In this document: positions 43,873 through 52,729 of the stretch, piece after piece
Position numbering within the stretch: the first letter of the stretch is position 1
Layout: every line of letters starts with the position of its first letter
Assembly: GCF_023023025.1 (NCBI RefSeq)
Contig: NZ_CP095481.1
Location: forward strand, 2,356,001 to 2,420,000
DNA length: 64,000 nt
Source of the DNA: Amycolatopsis sp. WQ 127309
GTDB taxonomy: Bacteria; Actinomycetota; Actinomycetes; Mycobacteriales; Pseudonocardiaceae
Reading direction: 5' to 3'
Program-made: the position numbers and the translations under genes
Notes under the pieces: generated by a model
Databases searched by the model: none
What the model saw: the letters and a program-made list of their open reading frames with translations, nothing else
What the model was told of the DNA's origin: nothing

Positions 43873-46463
43873 GCACCACCGTCGAAAAACCCGATCTGCC
43901 ATTGCCGTCGAAGGGCTTGCCGCAGCTGAGCCACCGCCAGATCGTCACGATCCTGAGCGGGCTGATGTGCGGCATGTTCCTGGCGGCGCTCGATCAGACG
44001 ATCGTCGGCACGTCGATCGTCAAGATCGCCAACGACCTGCACGGCTTCGACCTGCAGGCGTGGGCCACCACGGCGTACCTGATCACCTCGACGATCGTCA
44101 CGCCGATCTACGGCAAGCTGTCCGACATCTACGGCCGCAAGCCGTTCTACCTCGCCGCGATCACGATCTTCGTCGCCGGTTCGCTGGCCTCGAGCTTCTC
44201 GACGTCGATGTACGAGCTGGCCTCGTTCCGCGCGGTCCAGGGCCTCGGCGCCGGCGGTCTGATGTCGCTGGCCATGACCATCATCGGTGACGTCGTCCCG
44301 CCGCGGGAACGCCCGCGGTACCAGGGTTACATCCTCGCCGTGTTCGGTCTCTCGACCGTGCTGGGCCCGGTGCTGGGCGGCTTCTTCGCCGGCTTCGACA
44401 CCCTGGCCGGCATCTCCGGCTGGCGCTGGGTCTTCCTGATCAACGTCCCGATCGGCATCATCGCGCTGTTCGTCGTGGCGAAGGTGCTGAACGTGCCGCA
44501 CGAGCGCCACGACCAGAAGATCGACTGGTGGGGCGCGCTGGCGCTCGTCGTCGCGGTCGTGCCGTTCCTGATCGTCGCCGAGCAGGGCCAGAAGTGGGGC
44601 TGGGGCGACGGCAAGGCGATCCTCTGCTACGTCGTGGGCGGCGTCGGCGTGATCGCGTTCATCCTGATCGAACGGCTGATGAAGGACGCCGCGCTGATCC
44701 CGCTGCGGCTGTTCAAGAACTCGACGTTCACCGTGGCCATCATCGGCGGTGTCATCGTCGGTGTGGCGATGTTCGGCGCGATCACGATGATCCCGCAGTT
44801 CATGCAGGTCGTGCAGGGCTACACGCCGACCGAGTCCGGGTTGCTGATGCTGCCGCTGATGGCGGGCATCATGACCAGCTCGATCGTCTCCGGCCGGATC
44901 ACGTCCAAGACCGGGCACTACAAGATCTTCCCGATCCTCGGCACCCTGCTGATCGCGGTCGGCGCGTTCTTCTTCGCGCAGGTCGAGTACAACTCGGCGC
45001 TGTGGCACCCGCTGGTCGCCGCGGCCATCATCGGCCTCGGGCTCGGCCAGTGCATGCAGACGCTGGTCATCGCGGTACAGAACGCCGGCCCGCGCAGCGA
45101 CATGGGCGCCTCGACCGCATCGGCGACGTTCTTCCGCCAGATCGGTGGTACCGCCGGTGTCGCGATCTTCCTGACGATCCTGTTCAACACGCTGGGCCCG
45201 AACATCACCAAGGCCTTCGGCGGCAAGCTGCCGGCGGGTGCGGGTGCCGGGGTCGCCAACCTGTCCGAGAACACCAGCGGCATCCAGGACCTGCCCGAGG
45301 CGATCAAGACCCCGGTGCTGATCGGCTTCACCGAGTCGATCACCACGGTGTTCTACGTCGCGGGCGCGGTGGCCCTGCTGGCCACCGTGGTGCTGCTGTT
45401 CATGAAGGAGATCCCGCTGGCCGGGATGAACCCCGCCGCGGCGGCGGTCGAAGGCGGCGAAGCGTTCCTCGACGCCGATGCCGACGAGGTCGACGACTTC
45501 GCCGACGAGCCCACCGAGATCGTCGAGCCGGTCCGCCCGCTCGACCGCGAACCGGCGCTCGTGGGCGGCGGGAAGCACGCGCTGAGCAACGGGCACGGTG
45601 ACTACCAGGCCGTGTCGGGCGCGCTGCCGATCACGAACTCGATCTCGGACGCCGAAATCGACACCCCGGTCGGCGCGGGTGGCGTGCCGGTCATCGGGCA
45701 CGTGCGCCGCCAGGACGGCAGCCACGTCTCCGGCGCCGCGCTCACCCTGATCGACCAGCGCGGCCGCCAGGTCGCGCGAGCCACCGGATCGGCCGACGGC
45801 AGCTACTCGGTGCCCAGCCAGGGCCCGGGCGCGTACGTCCTGATCGTGTCGGCCCACGGCCACCAGCCGCAGGCCTCCAGCGTCGTGATCGGCAACGGGC
45901 CGGCGACGGTCGACGTCACGCTCACCGGGTCCGGCGAGCTGACCGGCACCGTGAAGGCCGCCGCCACCGGCTCGCCGCTGGCGAGCGTCACGGTCACCCT
46001 GACCGACAGCCGCGGCGAGGTGAACGGCGCGTTCATCACGACCGCGGACGGCACCTACGCCTTCATCGGCGTCGGCGCCGGGGCCTACACCCTGGTCGCC
46101 AGCGGCCCGGGCTACCGGCCCGTCGCGGTGACGCTCACCGTGCCGGACAGCGGCGTGCTGCGCCACGACGTCGAGCTGGCCAGCTCGGTGCTCCTCGCGG
46201 GCACCGCGCGGACCGAAGGCGACCGGATCGTCCCGGACGCGCGGATCACCGTGCTCGACCCCGAAGGCAACGTGGCCGCCGTGGCCCGGACCGACGGCGA
46301 AGGCCGGTACCTGGTCAGCGACCTGCCCGCGGGCGCGTACACCGTGGTCGCGAGCGGCTACCCGCCGGCGACCAGCCAGGTGGAGCTGACCGGCGGCGAA
46401 GCGGACCACGACGTCCGGCTGAGCTACGACCAGGCCCTCGACGAGCTGGTCGACCGGTCATGA
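43869..46463 (+). CDS. DHA2-type MFS transporter with C-terminal carboxypeptidase-regulatory-like domains
   Basis: 864 residues, almost double a normal DHA2 transporter. Residues about 1-540 are a 14-helix MFS drug/H+ antiporter with FLAALDQTIVGTSIV, YGKLSDIYGRKPFY and GLSTVLGPVLGGFFAG. An acidic linker (DADADEVDDFADEPTEIVEP) follows. Then come three tandem Ig-like carboxypeptidase regulatory repeats (about 605-690, 691-775, 776-855), each with G.....DG.Y....GAY.L...GY pattern. In a 14-TM carrier the C-terminus faces the cytoplasm, so these domains should be cytosolic. Translationally coupled to both neighbours. Confidence 0.9.
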   Translation: MSTTVEKPDLPLPSKGLPQLSHRQIVTILSGLMCGMFLAALDQTIVGTSIVKIANDLHGFDLQAWATTAYLITSTIVTPIYGKLSDIYGRKPFYLAAITIFVAGSLASSFSTSMYELASFRAVQGLGAGGLMSLAMTIIGDVVPPRERPRYQGYILAVFGLSTVLGPVLGGFFAGFDTLAGISGWRWVFLINVPIGIIALFVVAKVLNVPHERHDQKIDWWGALALVVAVVPFLIVAEQGQKWGWGDGKAILCYVVGGVGVIAFILIERLMKDAALIPLRLFKNSTFTVAIIGGVIVGVAMFGAITMIPQFMQVVQGYTPTESGLLMLPLMAGIMTSSIVSGRITSKTGHYKIFPILGTLLIAVGAFFFAQVEYNSALWHPLVAAAIIGLGLGQCMQTLVIAVQNAGPRSDMGASTASATFFRQIGGTAGVAIFLTILFNTLGPNITKAFGGKLPAGAGAGVANLSENTSGIQDLPEAIKTPVLIGFTESITTVFYVAGAVALLATVVLLFMKEIPLAGMNPAAAAVEGGEAFLDADADEVDDFADEPTEIVEPVRPLDREPALVGGGKHALSNGHGDYQAVSGALPITNSISDAEIDTPVGAGGVPVIGHVRRQDGSHVSGAALTLIDQRGRQVARATGSADGSYSVPSQGPGAYVLIVSAHGHQPQASSVVIGNGPATVDVTLTGSGELTGTVKAAATGSPLASVTVTLTDSRGEVNGAFITTADGTYAFIGVGAGAYTLVASGPGYRPVAVTLTVPDSGVLRHDVELASSVLLAGTARTEGDRIVPDARITVLDPEGNVAAVARTDGEGRYLVSDLPAGAYTVVASGYPPATSQVELTGGEADHDVRLSYDQALDELVDRS

Positions 46464-47281
46464 CCGGACTGCGCGCCACCCTGCGCACGGCCGAGGGCTG
46501 GGCGGTGGAGCACGCGGTGCTCACCGTCACGGACCCGGCCGGGCGCCAGGTCTCGCGGCAGGCGGCCGACGTCCGCGGCGAGGTGGCCACCGACGCGCTC
46601 GCGCCGGGCACCTACACCGCGGTCGTCACGGCGGCCGGGTACACCCCGGTCGCCCGGATGGCGCAGATCGCCTCGGACGGCTCCGGCTCGCTCGGCGACG
46701 TCGTGCTGGCTCCGGTCGCCGAGGCGATCGACCTGCCGCCCGCCGGGGCGTGGACGATCGACCCGATGCACTCGTCGGTCGTCGCGACCGCCCGCCACCT
46801 GGGCATCGCGAGCATCAAGGCGCGGTTCCCGGACGTGTCGGGCCGGCTCGAGATCGGCCGTCCGGCCGAGCAGTCGTCGGTGCACGCCGAGATCAAGGCG
46901 GCGAGCATCGACACCGGCATCCGGATGCGCGACGACCACCTGCGGTCGCCGGACTTCCTCGACGTCGACGTCCACCCGGTGATCACGTTCGCGAGCCGGG
47001 GGATGCGCCAGCGCGGCGTGGACTCGTGGACGCTGGTCGGCGACCTGACGCTGCACGGCGAGCGTCGCGAGATCGAGCTGGAGCTGACCTACGGCGGCTG
47101 GGGCCCGGACCCGTGGGGCGGCGTCCGCGTCGCGTTCCACGCCGAGACGCAGCTGCACCGCAACGACTTCGCGATCAACTACAGCGCGATGGTCCGCGCC
47201 GGCGTCGCGGCGGTCGGCACGACGGTGAAGGTCGAGCTGGACATCGAAGCGGTCCAGGGCGAGTCACTGCCGCAGTTCTGA
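46460..47281 (+). CDS. YceI-family protein with N-terminal carboxypeptidase-regulatory-like domain
   Basis: 273 residues. The N-terminal about 90 residues (AVLTVTDPAGRQVSRQAADVRGEV, APGTYTAVVTAAGYTPVARM) form the same Ig-like repeat as in the transporter tail. The remainder is YceI: WTIDPMHSSVVATARHLGIASIKARF, MRDDHLRSPDFLDVDVHPVITF and DLTLHG; YceI lipocalin-like barrels bind polyisoprenoids. No signal peptide is present although many YceI proteins are periplasmic. It overlaps the MFS gene (ATGA) and closes the operon. Confidence 0.9.
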   Translation: MTGLRATLRTAEGWAVEHAVLTVTDPAGRQVSRQAADVRGEVATDALAPGTYTAVVTAAGYTPVARMAQIASDGSGSLGDVVLAPVAEAIDLPPAGAWTIDPMHSSVVATARHLGIASIKARFPDVSGRLEIGRPAEQSSVHAEIKAASIDTGIRMRDDHLRSPDFLDVDVHPVITFASRGMRQRGVDSWTLVGDLTLHGERREIELELTYGGWGPDPWGGVRVAFHAETQLHRNDFAINYSAMVRAGVAAVGTTVKVELDIEAVQGESLPQF

Positions 47282-47293
47282 GAAACCCTCGTC

Positions 47294-47326
47294 GAAGGCC
47301 CCCTCACCGCTGGTGAGGGGGCCTTC
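47294..47326 (+). terminator. Hairpin terminator after the YceI gene
   Basis: Arms GAAGGCCCCCTCACC and GGTGAGGGGGCCTTC with a GCT loop, starting 13 bases after the YceI stop. No T-run. Confidence 0.8.
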
Positions 47327-47411
47327 ACGGTTGGTGCGGGGCGCGGCTTCCGGACCGCCCGATTCGGTCGTTGGCCGCAGGGCGTTCACCTGGGGCACGT
47401 AGGCTTCGGGA

Positions 47412-48089
47412 GTGAACGTCGTGAGCGTGGAGGCCGCGGGCGTCGGCGTGAGCTGGCTGGACACCGCCGGGCCCGTGCTCGTCTGGGTGATCGTGCTGAG
47501 CTTCGTGCTCGTCGAATGCGCGCTGATCATCGGGCTGTTCCTGCCCGGTGATTCACTGCTGTTCGGCGCCGGCGTGGTGCTGGCCCAGCACGGCTCGGAC
47601 CTCAACGCGTGGCTGCTGTCGGGCGCCGCGCTGATCGTCGCCGTGCTCGGCAACCAGATCGGTTACTACATCGGGCGCACCGGTGGCTCCAAGCTGATCG
47701 CACGGCGCGACGGCAGGGTGCTCAACCGGCAGAGCCTCGAGCGCGCGCAGGAGTTCCTGGACCGCCGGGGCTTCTTCGCGATCGTCGCCGCGCGGTGGAT
47801 CCCGTGGATCCGCACGCTCGCGCCGCTCATCGCCGGGGCCGCCCGGATGGACCCGCGCCGGTTCATGCTGGCGACGGCGCTCGGCGGGCTGCTCTGGGTG
47901 CCGACGCTCGTGCTGCTCGGCTACTACGGCGCCGGCCTGCTGGACGTGCTGCCGTGGCTGAAGACGGCCGCGCTGTGGGCCAGCGTCGCGTTCTTCGTGT
48001 TCGGGACCGCGTACGGCGTGCTGCGCTACCGCCAGGAAATGCGCCGTCCCGTCGAAAAGGCCGATGAGACGGACGACGCGCGCGCCTGA
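47412..48089 (+). CDS. DedA family membrane protein (second paralogue)
   Basis: 225 residues. ECALIIGLFLPGDSLLFGAGVVLAQHG, GNQIGYYIGRTGGSKLIARRDGRVLNRQSLERAQEFLDRRGFFAIVAARWIPWIRTLAPLIAGAARMDPRRFML carry the DedA pattern. GTG 47412 is six bases behind TAGGCT (47400-47405), a leaderless-type promoter. Likely a lipid flippase-type transporter; not adjacent to the first paralogue's gene. Confidence 0.92.
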   Translation: MNVVSVEAAGVGVSWLDTAGPVLVWVIVLSFVLVECALIIGLFLPGDSLLFGAGVVLAQHGSDLNAWLLSGAALIVAVLGNQIGYYIGRTGGSKLIARRDGRVLNRQSLERAQEFLDRRGFFAIVAARWIPWIRTLAPLIAGAARMDPRRFMLATALGGLLWVPTLVLLGYYGAGLLDVLPWLKTAALWASVAFFVFGTAYGVLRYRQEMRRPVEKADETDDARA

Positions 48090-48090
48090 C

Positions 48091-48504
48091 TCAGAGTTCC
48101 GGGTCGGCCCAGATCTCCAGCTGGATGCCGTCGGGGTCGCGGAACACGACCACCCGGGATCCCTCGAAGGTGCGCGACGGCGCGGCCGGCAGGTAGGAGA
48201 CGCCGAACTCGGCGAGCCGGTCCTCCCACTCGACCAGCTCGGTCACCGAACCCACCTTGAACGCGACGTGGTCCAGCCCGGTCCGGCGTTCGTCGAAGCC
48301 GCGTCGGCCGGTGTCGGCGTGCTGCACCAGCACGACGGAGAACTCGTCCCCGGCGGAGCGCAGCACGACCTTCCGCAGTCCCGTGTCCGGCTCTTCGCGC
48401 CGGGTGACCTCCTCGAGGTCCAGGACCCGGGCGTACCACGGCACGCTGCGGTCGACGTCGGTCACGGTCAGCGCCAGGTGGTGCACGGACATGAGTTTCG
48501 CCAT
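48091..48504 (-). CDS. VOC family (glyoxalase/dioxygenase-fold) protein
   Basis: 137 residues with the paired beta-alpha-beta-beta-beta units of the vicinal oxygen chelate fold: MSVHHLALTVTDVDRSVPWYARVLDLEEV and GLDHVAFKVGSVTELVEWEDRL with VVVFRDPDGIQLEIW. Metal-ligand positions (HHLAL His, DHVAF His, QLEIW Glu) are conserved. The reaction is not identifiable. ATG 48504 is favoured; upstream sequence has no fold similarity. Confidence 0.87.
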   Translation of the reverse strand: MAKLMSVHHLALTVTDVDRSVPWYARVLDLEEVTRREEPDTGLRKVVLRSAGDEFSVVLVQHADTGRRGFDERRTGLDHVAFKVGSVTELVEWEDRLAEFGVSYLPAAPSRTFEGSRVVVFRDPDGIQLEIWADPEL

Positions 48505-48680
48505 GGCTTTCGAAGCCGTCCTTTCGCGTGGCGGCTCCCCAGAGTTGCACAGCGTTCGCTTGGCAAAACGTCGGTGACCAAGTTCCCGGGACAATCGTGA
48601 TCTCGCCGTCTCCGGCCGTCCCAGTACGCGGACGCTGGTGACCGACCGTTATTTCGAGGTATCGTAACGTACGCGCACGA

Positions 48681-49424
48681 TCACCGACCGCCACCGACGG
48701 CCAGCACCGCGCCGGTGGTGAACGACGCCGCCGGCGACAGCAGCCAGAGCACCGCTTCGGCGATCTCGCTCGGCTGGCCGGCGCGGCCCATCGGGATCAG
48801 CGGGGCGTACTTCGCCATCCGGTCCGGCAGACCGGCCGCCGCGTGCAGCCCGGTGTGGATCATTCCGGGCGCGACGGCGTTGACCCGGACGTCCTCGCCC
48901 GCGACCTCCTGGGCGAGCCCGAAGGTCAGGGTGTCGACGGCGGCCTTCGACGCGGCGTAGTGCACCCACTCCCCGGCCGAGCCGGTGCGCGCGGCCGTCG
49001 AGGAGATGTTGACGATCGCGCCGCCCGCGCCGCCGTGCCGCGTCGACATCCGGCGGACCGCCTCGCGGCAGCAGAGGAAGACGCCGGTGACGTTCACGTC
49101 CAGGGTGCGCCGGACGACGTCGACCTCGTACTCGTCGAGCCGGCCGGGGGTGTTTCCCGTGGTGGCGGCGTTGTTGACCAGCGCGTCGACCGGGCCGAGC
49201 GACGCGGCGGCGTCGAACAGCGCGCGCACGTCGTTCTCGGCCGAGACGTCGGCGCGGACCGCCAGCGCTCGCCGCCCGAGGGCCCGCACGCGCTCCGCGA
49301 CCTCTTCCGCGGGCGCGGCAGCACCCGAGAAGTTGACGACGACGTCGTAACCCCGCGATGCGGCCAGCTCACAGATGGCGGCACCGATCCCCCGGCTGCC
49401 GCCCGTGACGATCAGGACGCTCAC
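48681..49424 (-). CDS. Short-chain dehydrogenase/reductase in the sugar operon
   Basis: 247 residues: LIVTGGSRGIGAAI, NNAATTGN, IVNISSTAA and YAASKAAVD give the cofactor site and catalytic Ser-Tyr-Lys. GTG 49424 overlaps the kinase stop by 4 bases (GTGA). It is the last gene of the sugar ABC operon and may oxidise or reduce the imported sugar or polyol. Confidence 0.92.
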   Translation of the reverse strand: MSVLIVTGGSRGIGAAICELAASRGYDVVVNFSGAAAPAEEVAERVRALGRRALAVRADVSAENDVRALFDAAASLGPVDALVNNAATTGNTPGRLDEYEVDVVRRTLDVNVTGVFLCCREAVRRMSTRHGGAGGAIVNISSTAARTGSAGEWVHYAASKAAVDTLTFGLAQEVAGEDVRVNAVAPGMIHTGLHAAAGLPDRMAKYAPLIPMGRAGQPSEIAEAVLWLLSPAASFTTGAVLAVGGGR

Positions 49425-50056
49425 AGCGCGAAGTTGACCAGCGGGAGGTTCTCCAGCACGAGGTCCGCGCGGTCCCGCGTCTGCGTGATCAGGTCGGCGT
49501 TGCGCTGGTCCGAGCCGAGGGCCCGCTGGCGCGCCTCGACGAGCGAACGGCCGTAGCGGCGGTGGCGCGACACCAGCCGTTCGATGCGTTCGGGCTCGTC
49601 CGGCGCGAGGAACCAGGCCTCGGTGAGCAGCGGCCGGATGGCGCTCCACGGGTCGTCCGGCAGCAGGAGGTAGTTGCCCTCCGTGATGACCAGCTGGACC
49701 TCCGGGGCGACGGCGACCGCGCCCGCGATCGGCTCTTCGATCTCGCGGCGGAACTCCGGCGCGTACACCGTCTCGCGGCCTTCGGCGAGGCGGCGGATCA
49801 GGTGGTAGTAGCCGGCCGCGTCGAAGGTGTCCGGCGCGCCCTTGCGCTCGGCGCGGCCGAGCCGGCGCAGCTCGACCTGCGCCAGGTGGAAGCCGTCCAT
49901 CCCGACCACGGCGGCGCGCGAACCGAGCGCGTTGGCCAGCGCCCAGGCCAGCGTGGTCTTGCCGGACGCGGGCGCCCCGATGATGCCGAGCACGTTGCGC
50001 TGCCCGCGCACGGTCAGCCCCTCGGCCCGGGCGAGCAGGTCGTCGAACGCCGTCAT
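49421..50056 (-). CDS. P-loop nucleoside/sugar kinase family protein (PRK/FrcK-like)
   Basis: 211 residues. Walker A is IIGAPASGKTTLAWALANAL; GMDGFHLAQVELRRLGRAERKGAPDTFDAAGYYHLIRRL is typical of the uridine-kinase/pantothenate-kinase-like P-loop group seen beside fructose/ribose-type ABC transporters. It probably phosphorylates the imported sugar or a derived nucleoside. Coupled by 4-base overlaps to both neighbours. Confidence 0.88.
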   Translation of the reverse strand: MTAFDDLLARAEGLTVRGQRNVLGIIGAPASGKTTLAWALANALGSRAAVVGMDGFHLAQVELRRLGRAERKGAPDTFDAAGYYHLIRRLAEGRETVYAPEFRREIEEPIAGAVAVAPEVQLVITEGNYLLLPDDPWSAIRPLLTEAWFLAPDEPERIERLVSRHRRYGRSLVEARQRALGSDQRNADLITQTRDRADLVLENLPLVNFAL

Positions 50057-50913
50057 GTCCTGTTCCTTCCTGCGATCGCGGTCGTCCAAGACCGCGGTCC
50101 CACAAACCGCACCCGTTCGGCGGCCACCTCGTTGGCAAAGCGGATCCGGTCCGCCACCGTGTGTTCTCGCGTCACGGCGACGGCGAGCGCGCCGTGCCAG
50201 ACGTCTCCCGCACCTAGTGTGTCCCGCGCTTCGACGGCCAGCACGGGCACCTCTCCCGAACGCCCGTCCGCGGTCGTCCACCGCACCGGACCAGGGCCGG
50301 ACGTGGTGATGACGGTCGGCACGCCCCGCTGGTGGAGGCCGGGTTCGGGCGCCCGGAAGTGCGCGGAGCAGGCGGCGACGTCGACCAGCGGCAGCAGTTC
50401 GTCGAGCACAGGCTTCCAGCTCCCGGCGTCGAGCACGACCGGCACGCCCGCGGCCCTGGCCGCCTTCGCGACGTCCAGCGCGAGTTCCGGAAGATGCCCG
50501 TCCAACAGCACCACATCAGCCCCACCAACCTCAGCAGCACCAAAAAACCGATCTTTCCCTAGGAAAGTGCGGTCTTCGGCGTTGCGGGAGACGACTGTGC
50601 GCTCGCCGTCGCGGTCTCGGACGGCGACCGCGCTGACGGGCGGTGGGTCGGATCGGGAGGGGGCCAGGTCGACGACCTCGACGCCGTGGGTTTCGAGGTC
50701 GGCGCGGGCGAGCGCCGCCAGCGGGTGTGCGCCGAGGACCGTCAGCAGCGTCGCCTCGGCCCCGAGCGCGGCGGCCGTCACCGCGGCGTTCGTCGCGGGC
50801 CCCCCGGCCGCGACGTCCACCTGCAGCGACTGCACCTTCTCGCCCGGAGCCGGGAGTTCGGTGACGCGCTGGACGACGTCCACGGTGCACAACCCCGCCA
50901 GCAGCACCCTCAT
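50053..50913 (-). CDS. PfkB-family carbohydrate kinase (ribokinase-like)
   Basis: 286 residues: VAAGGPATNAAVTAAALGAEATLLTVLG near the start and the catalytic motif ARDTLGAGDVWHGALA near the end with the DTxGAGD anion hole and base Asp. Substrate undetermined. Codons around FLGKDR are encoded by a CTTTCCCTAGGAAAG palindrome (50553-50567), a sequence identical to part of the hairpin at 32720. It gives the operon a second sugar kinase. Confidence 0.92.
   Translation of the reverse strand: MRVLLAGLCTVDVVQRVTELPAPGEKVQSLQVDVAAGGPATNAAVTAAALGAEATLLTVLGAHPLAALARADLETHGVEVVDLAPSRSDPPPVSAVAVRDRDGERTVVSRNAEDRTFLGKDRFFGAAEVGGADVVLLDGHLPELALDVAKAARAAGVPVVLDAGSWKPVLDELLPLVDVAACSAHFRAPEPGLHQRGVPTVITTSGPGPVRWTTADGRSGEVPVLAVEARDTLGAGDVWHGALAVAVTREHTVADRIRFANEVAAERVRFVGPRSWTTAIAGRNRT
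50553..50567. repeat. Palindrome inside the PfkB-type kinase gene
   Basis: CTTTCC-CTA-GGAAAG on the plus strand; with flanking bases the minus strand reads ACTTTCCTAGGGAAAG, identical to 16 bases of the hairpin arm at 32727-32742. It is in frame within the coding sequence. Confidence 0.7.
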
Positions 50914-51719
50914 TTCAAGCCGGCCACGTGGGTCGCGGCAGCCGCCTCTTCGATCTCGCCGTTCTCGTTGAGCCGCAACGCCCCCGTGAGCAGGCCGACG
51001 ACCTGGTTCATCGAGTGCGTCTTCGGCGAGACGACCGCGACGCGCTTGCCGAGGCGGTGCACGTGGATGCGGTCGGCGATGTCGAACACGTGCGGCATGT
51101 TGTGGCTGATCAGCACCACCGGCAGGCCGCGGTCGCGGATCCGGCCGATCAGGTCGAGCACCTTGCCGGACTCGGCGACGCCGAGCGCGGCGGTGGGCTC
51201 GTCCATGATCACGGCCTTGGTGCCGAACGCCGCCGCGCGCGCGACGGCGACCCCTTGGCGCTGGCCGCCGGAGAGCGTCTCCACGAGCTGGGTGATCGAC
51301 TTGATGTTGATGCCCAGCTCGTCGAGGATCCGCTGCGCCTCGGACCGCATGGTGGCGGTGTCGAGCTTGCGGAACAGCCCGAACGCGCCGCCGATGCGTT
51401 TCTCGCGGCCGAGGAACATGTTCGACGCGATGTCCAGCGCGGGCGCGACGGCGAGATCCTGGTACACCGTCTCGATCCCGTACTGCCGGGCGTCCAAAGG
51501 GGATTTGAAGTGGACGGTCTCACCGTCCACTTTGATCTCACCCTCGTCCGGGATCACGGCCCCGGACAGGGTTTTGATGAGCGACGACTTCCCGGCGCCG
51601 TTGTCGCCGACGACGGCGAGCACCTCGCCGGGCAGCAGGTCGAAGTCGGCGCCGTCGATGGCGGTCACCCGGCCGTAGCGTTTCACCAGGCCACGGGCCT
51701 GCAGGATCGGTTCGGTCAT
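50910..51719 (-). CDS. Sugar ABC transporter ATP-binding protein (single domain)
   Basis: 269 residues: Walker A VVGDNGAGKSSLIKTL, Q-loop YQDLAVAPALDIASNMFLGREK, signature LSGGQRQGVAVARA and Walker B AVIMDEPTAALGV. Unlike RbsA/XylG it has one ABC domain, as in FrcA-type systems, and works as a homodimer. Overlaps the permease and PfkB genes by 4 bases each. Confidence 0.93.
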   Translation of the reverse strand: MTEPILQARGLVKRYGRVTAIDGADFDLLPGEVLAVVGDNGAGKSSLIKTLSGAVIPDEGEIKVDGETVHFKSPLDARQYGIETVYQDLAVAPALDIASNMFLGREKRIGGAFGLFRKLDTATMRSEAQRILDELGINIKSITQLVETLSGGQRQGVAVARAAAFGTKAVIMDEPTAALGVAESGKVLDLIGRIRDRGLPVVLISHNMPHVFDIADRIHVHRLGKRVAVVSPKTHSMNQVVGLLTGALRLNENGEIEEAAAATHVAGLK

Positions 51720-52729
51720 GACTGCTGCCTCCTCGCGATCCGGTCCACCACGACGGCGGCGATGAGCAGGGCCCCGGTGGCGAGGTCCTGGTAGTTGCCG
51801 TCGACGTTCATCTGCGTCAGCCCGGACCGCAGCACCGCCACGACCAGCGCGCCCATCAACGTGCCCAGCACCGAGCCGCGACCGCCGAACAGGCTCGTCC
51901 CGCCGAGGACGACGGCGGTGATCGAGTCGAGGTTGCCGAGCTGGAACTGGTTCGGGTCGGCGTTCGGCGTCCGGCCGAGCGCCTGCCACGCGGCGAGGCC
52001 GAAGGCGAGGCCCGCCACGATGTACACCGACAGGACCGTGCGGTTGACCTTGATGCCGGACAGCCGCGCGGACTCCGGCGCGTTGCCGACCGCGTAGACG
52101 TGCTTGCCCCACGCGGTTTTCGTCAGCGCGTACCAGATCCCGAGGTACATCAGCAGCGCCAGCGTCATGCCGTAGGTGATCGGGATGCCGCCGAAGAGGT
52201 AGCGCTTGGTGCCGAGCCACTGCAGCAGCCCGTCGGTCACCGGCACGGCCTGGCCGCCGGCGATCAGCTTGGACACCGCGGTGAGCATGGTGAACGTGCC
52301 GAGCGTGATGATGAACGCCGGGAGCTTGATCCGCGTGGCGAGCGAGCCGATGAAGATGCCGACGATGATCGTCAGCACGACGCCGGCCAGCAGCGCGACG
52401 AAGCCGTTGGTGCCGGCCGCGGCGAGCTTCGCCATGATCAGCGTCGCGACGACCATCGACGACGCGTTGGACAGGTCGATGCCCGCGATGAGGATGACGA
52501 GCGTCTGGCCCAGCGCGAGCGTCCCGACGACCAGCGACTGCTGGACGACGGTGGAGAGGTTGTCGAGGTCGAAGAAGGTGTCCGTGGACAGCGAGAACAC
52601 CACGATCGCGACGATCAGGGCGAGCGCCGGGCCGACCGCGGGGGCGCGGAGGAGGAACTCGCCGAGCGACTCACGTTCCTTTGTGGACGGACTGGCGACG
52701 GTTGCCGTGGTCGCGTTTGTAGATGTCAC
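51716..52729 (-). CDS. Sugar ABC transporter permease (RbsC/FrcC-like)
   Basis: 337 residues, about 9-10 membrane helices. Segments TLVILIAGIDLSNASSMVVATLIMAKL, LPAFIITLGTFTMLTAVSKLIAGG and SITAVVLGGTSLFGGRGSVLGTLMGAL are the hallmarks of BPD_transp_2 permeases for ribose, fructose and related sugars. The GTG start at 52729 overlaps the binding protein stop (GTGA). Confidence 0.94.
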   Translation of the reverse strand: MTSTNATTATVASPSTKERESLGEFLLRAPAVGPALALIVAIVVFSLSTDTFFDLDNLSTVVQQSLVVGTLALGQTLVILIAGIDLSNASSMVVATLIMAKLAAAGTNGFVALLAGVVLTIIVGIFIGSLATRIKLPAFIITLGTFTMLTAVSKLIAGGQAVPVTDGLLQWLGTKRYLFGGIPITYGMTLALLMYLGIWYALTKTAWGKHVYAVGNAPESARLSGIKVNRTVLSVYIVAGLAFGLAAWQALGRTPNADPNQFQLGNLDSITAVVLGGTSLFGGRGSVLGTLMGALVVAVLRSGLTQMNVDGNYQDLATGALLIAAVVVDRIARRQQS

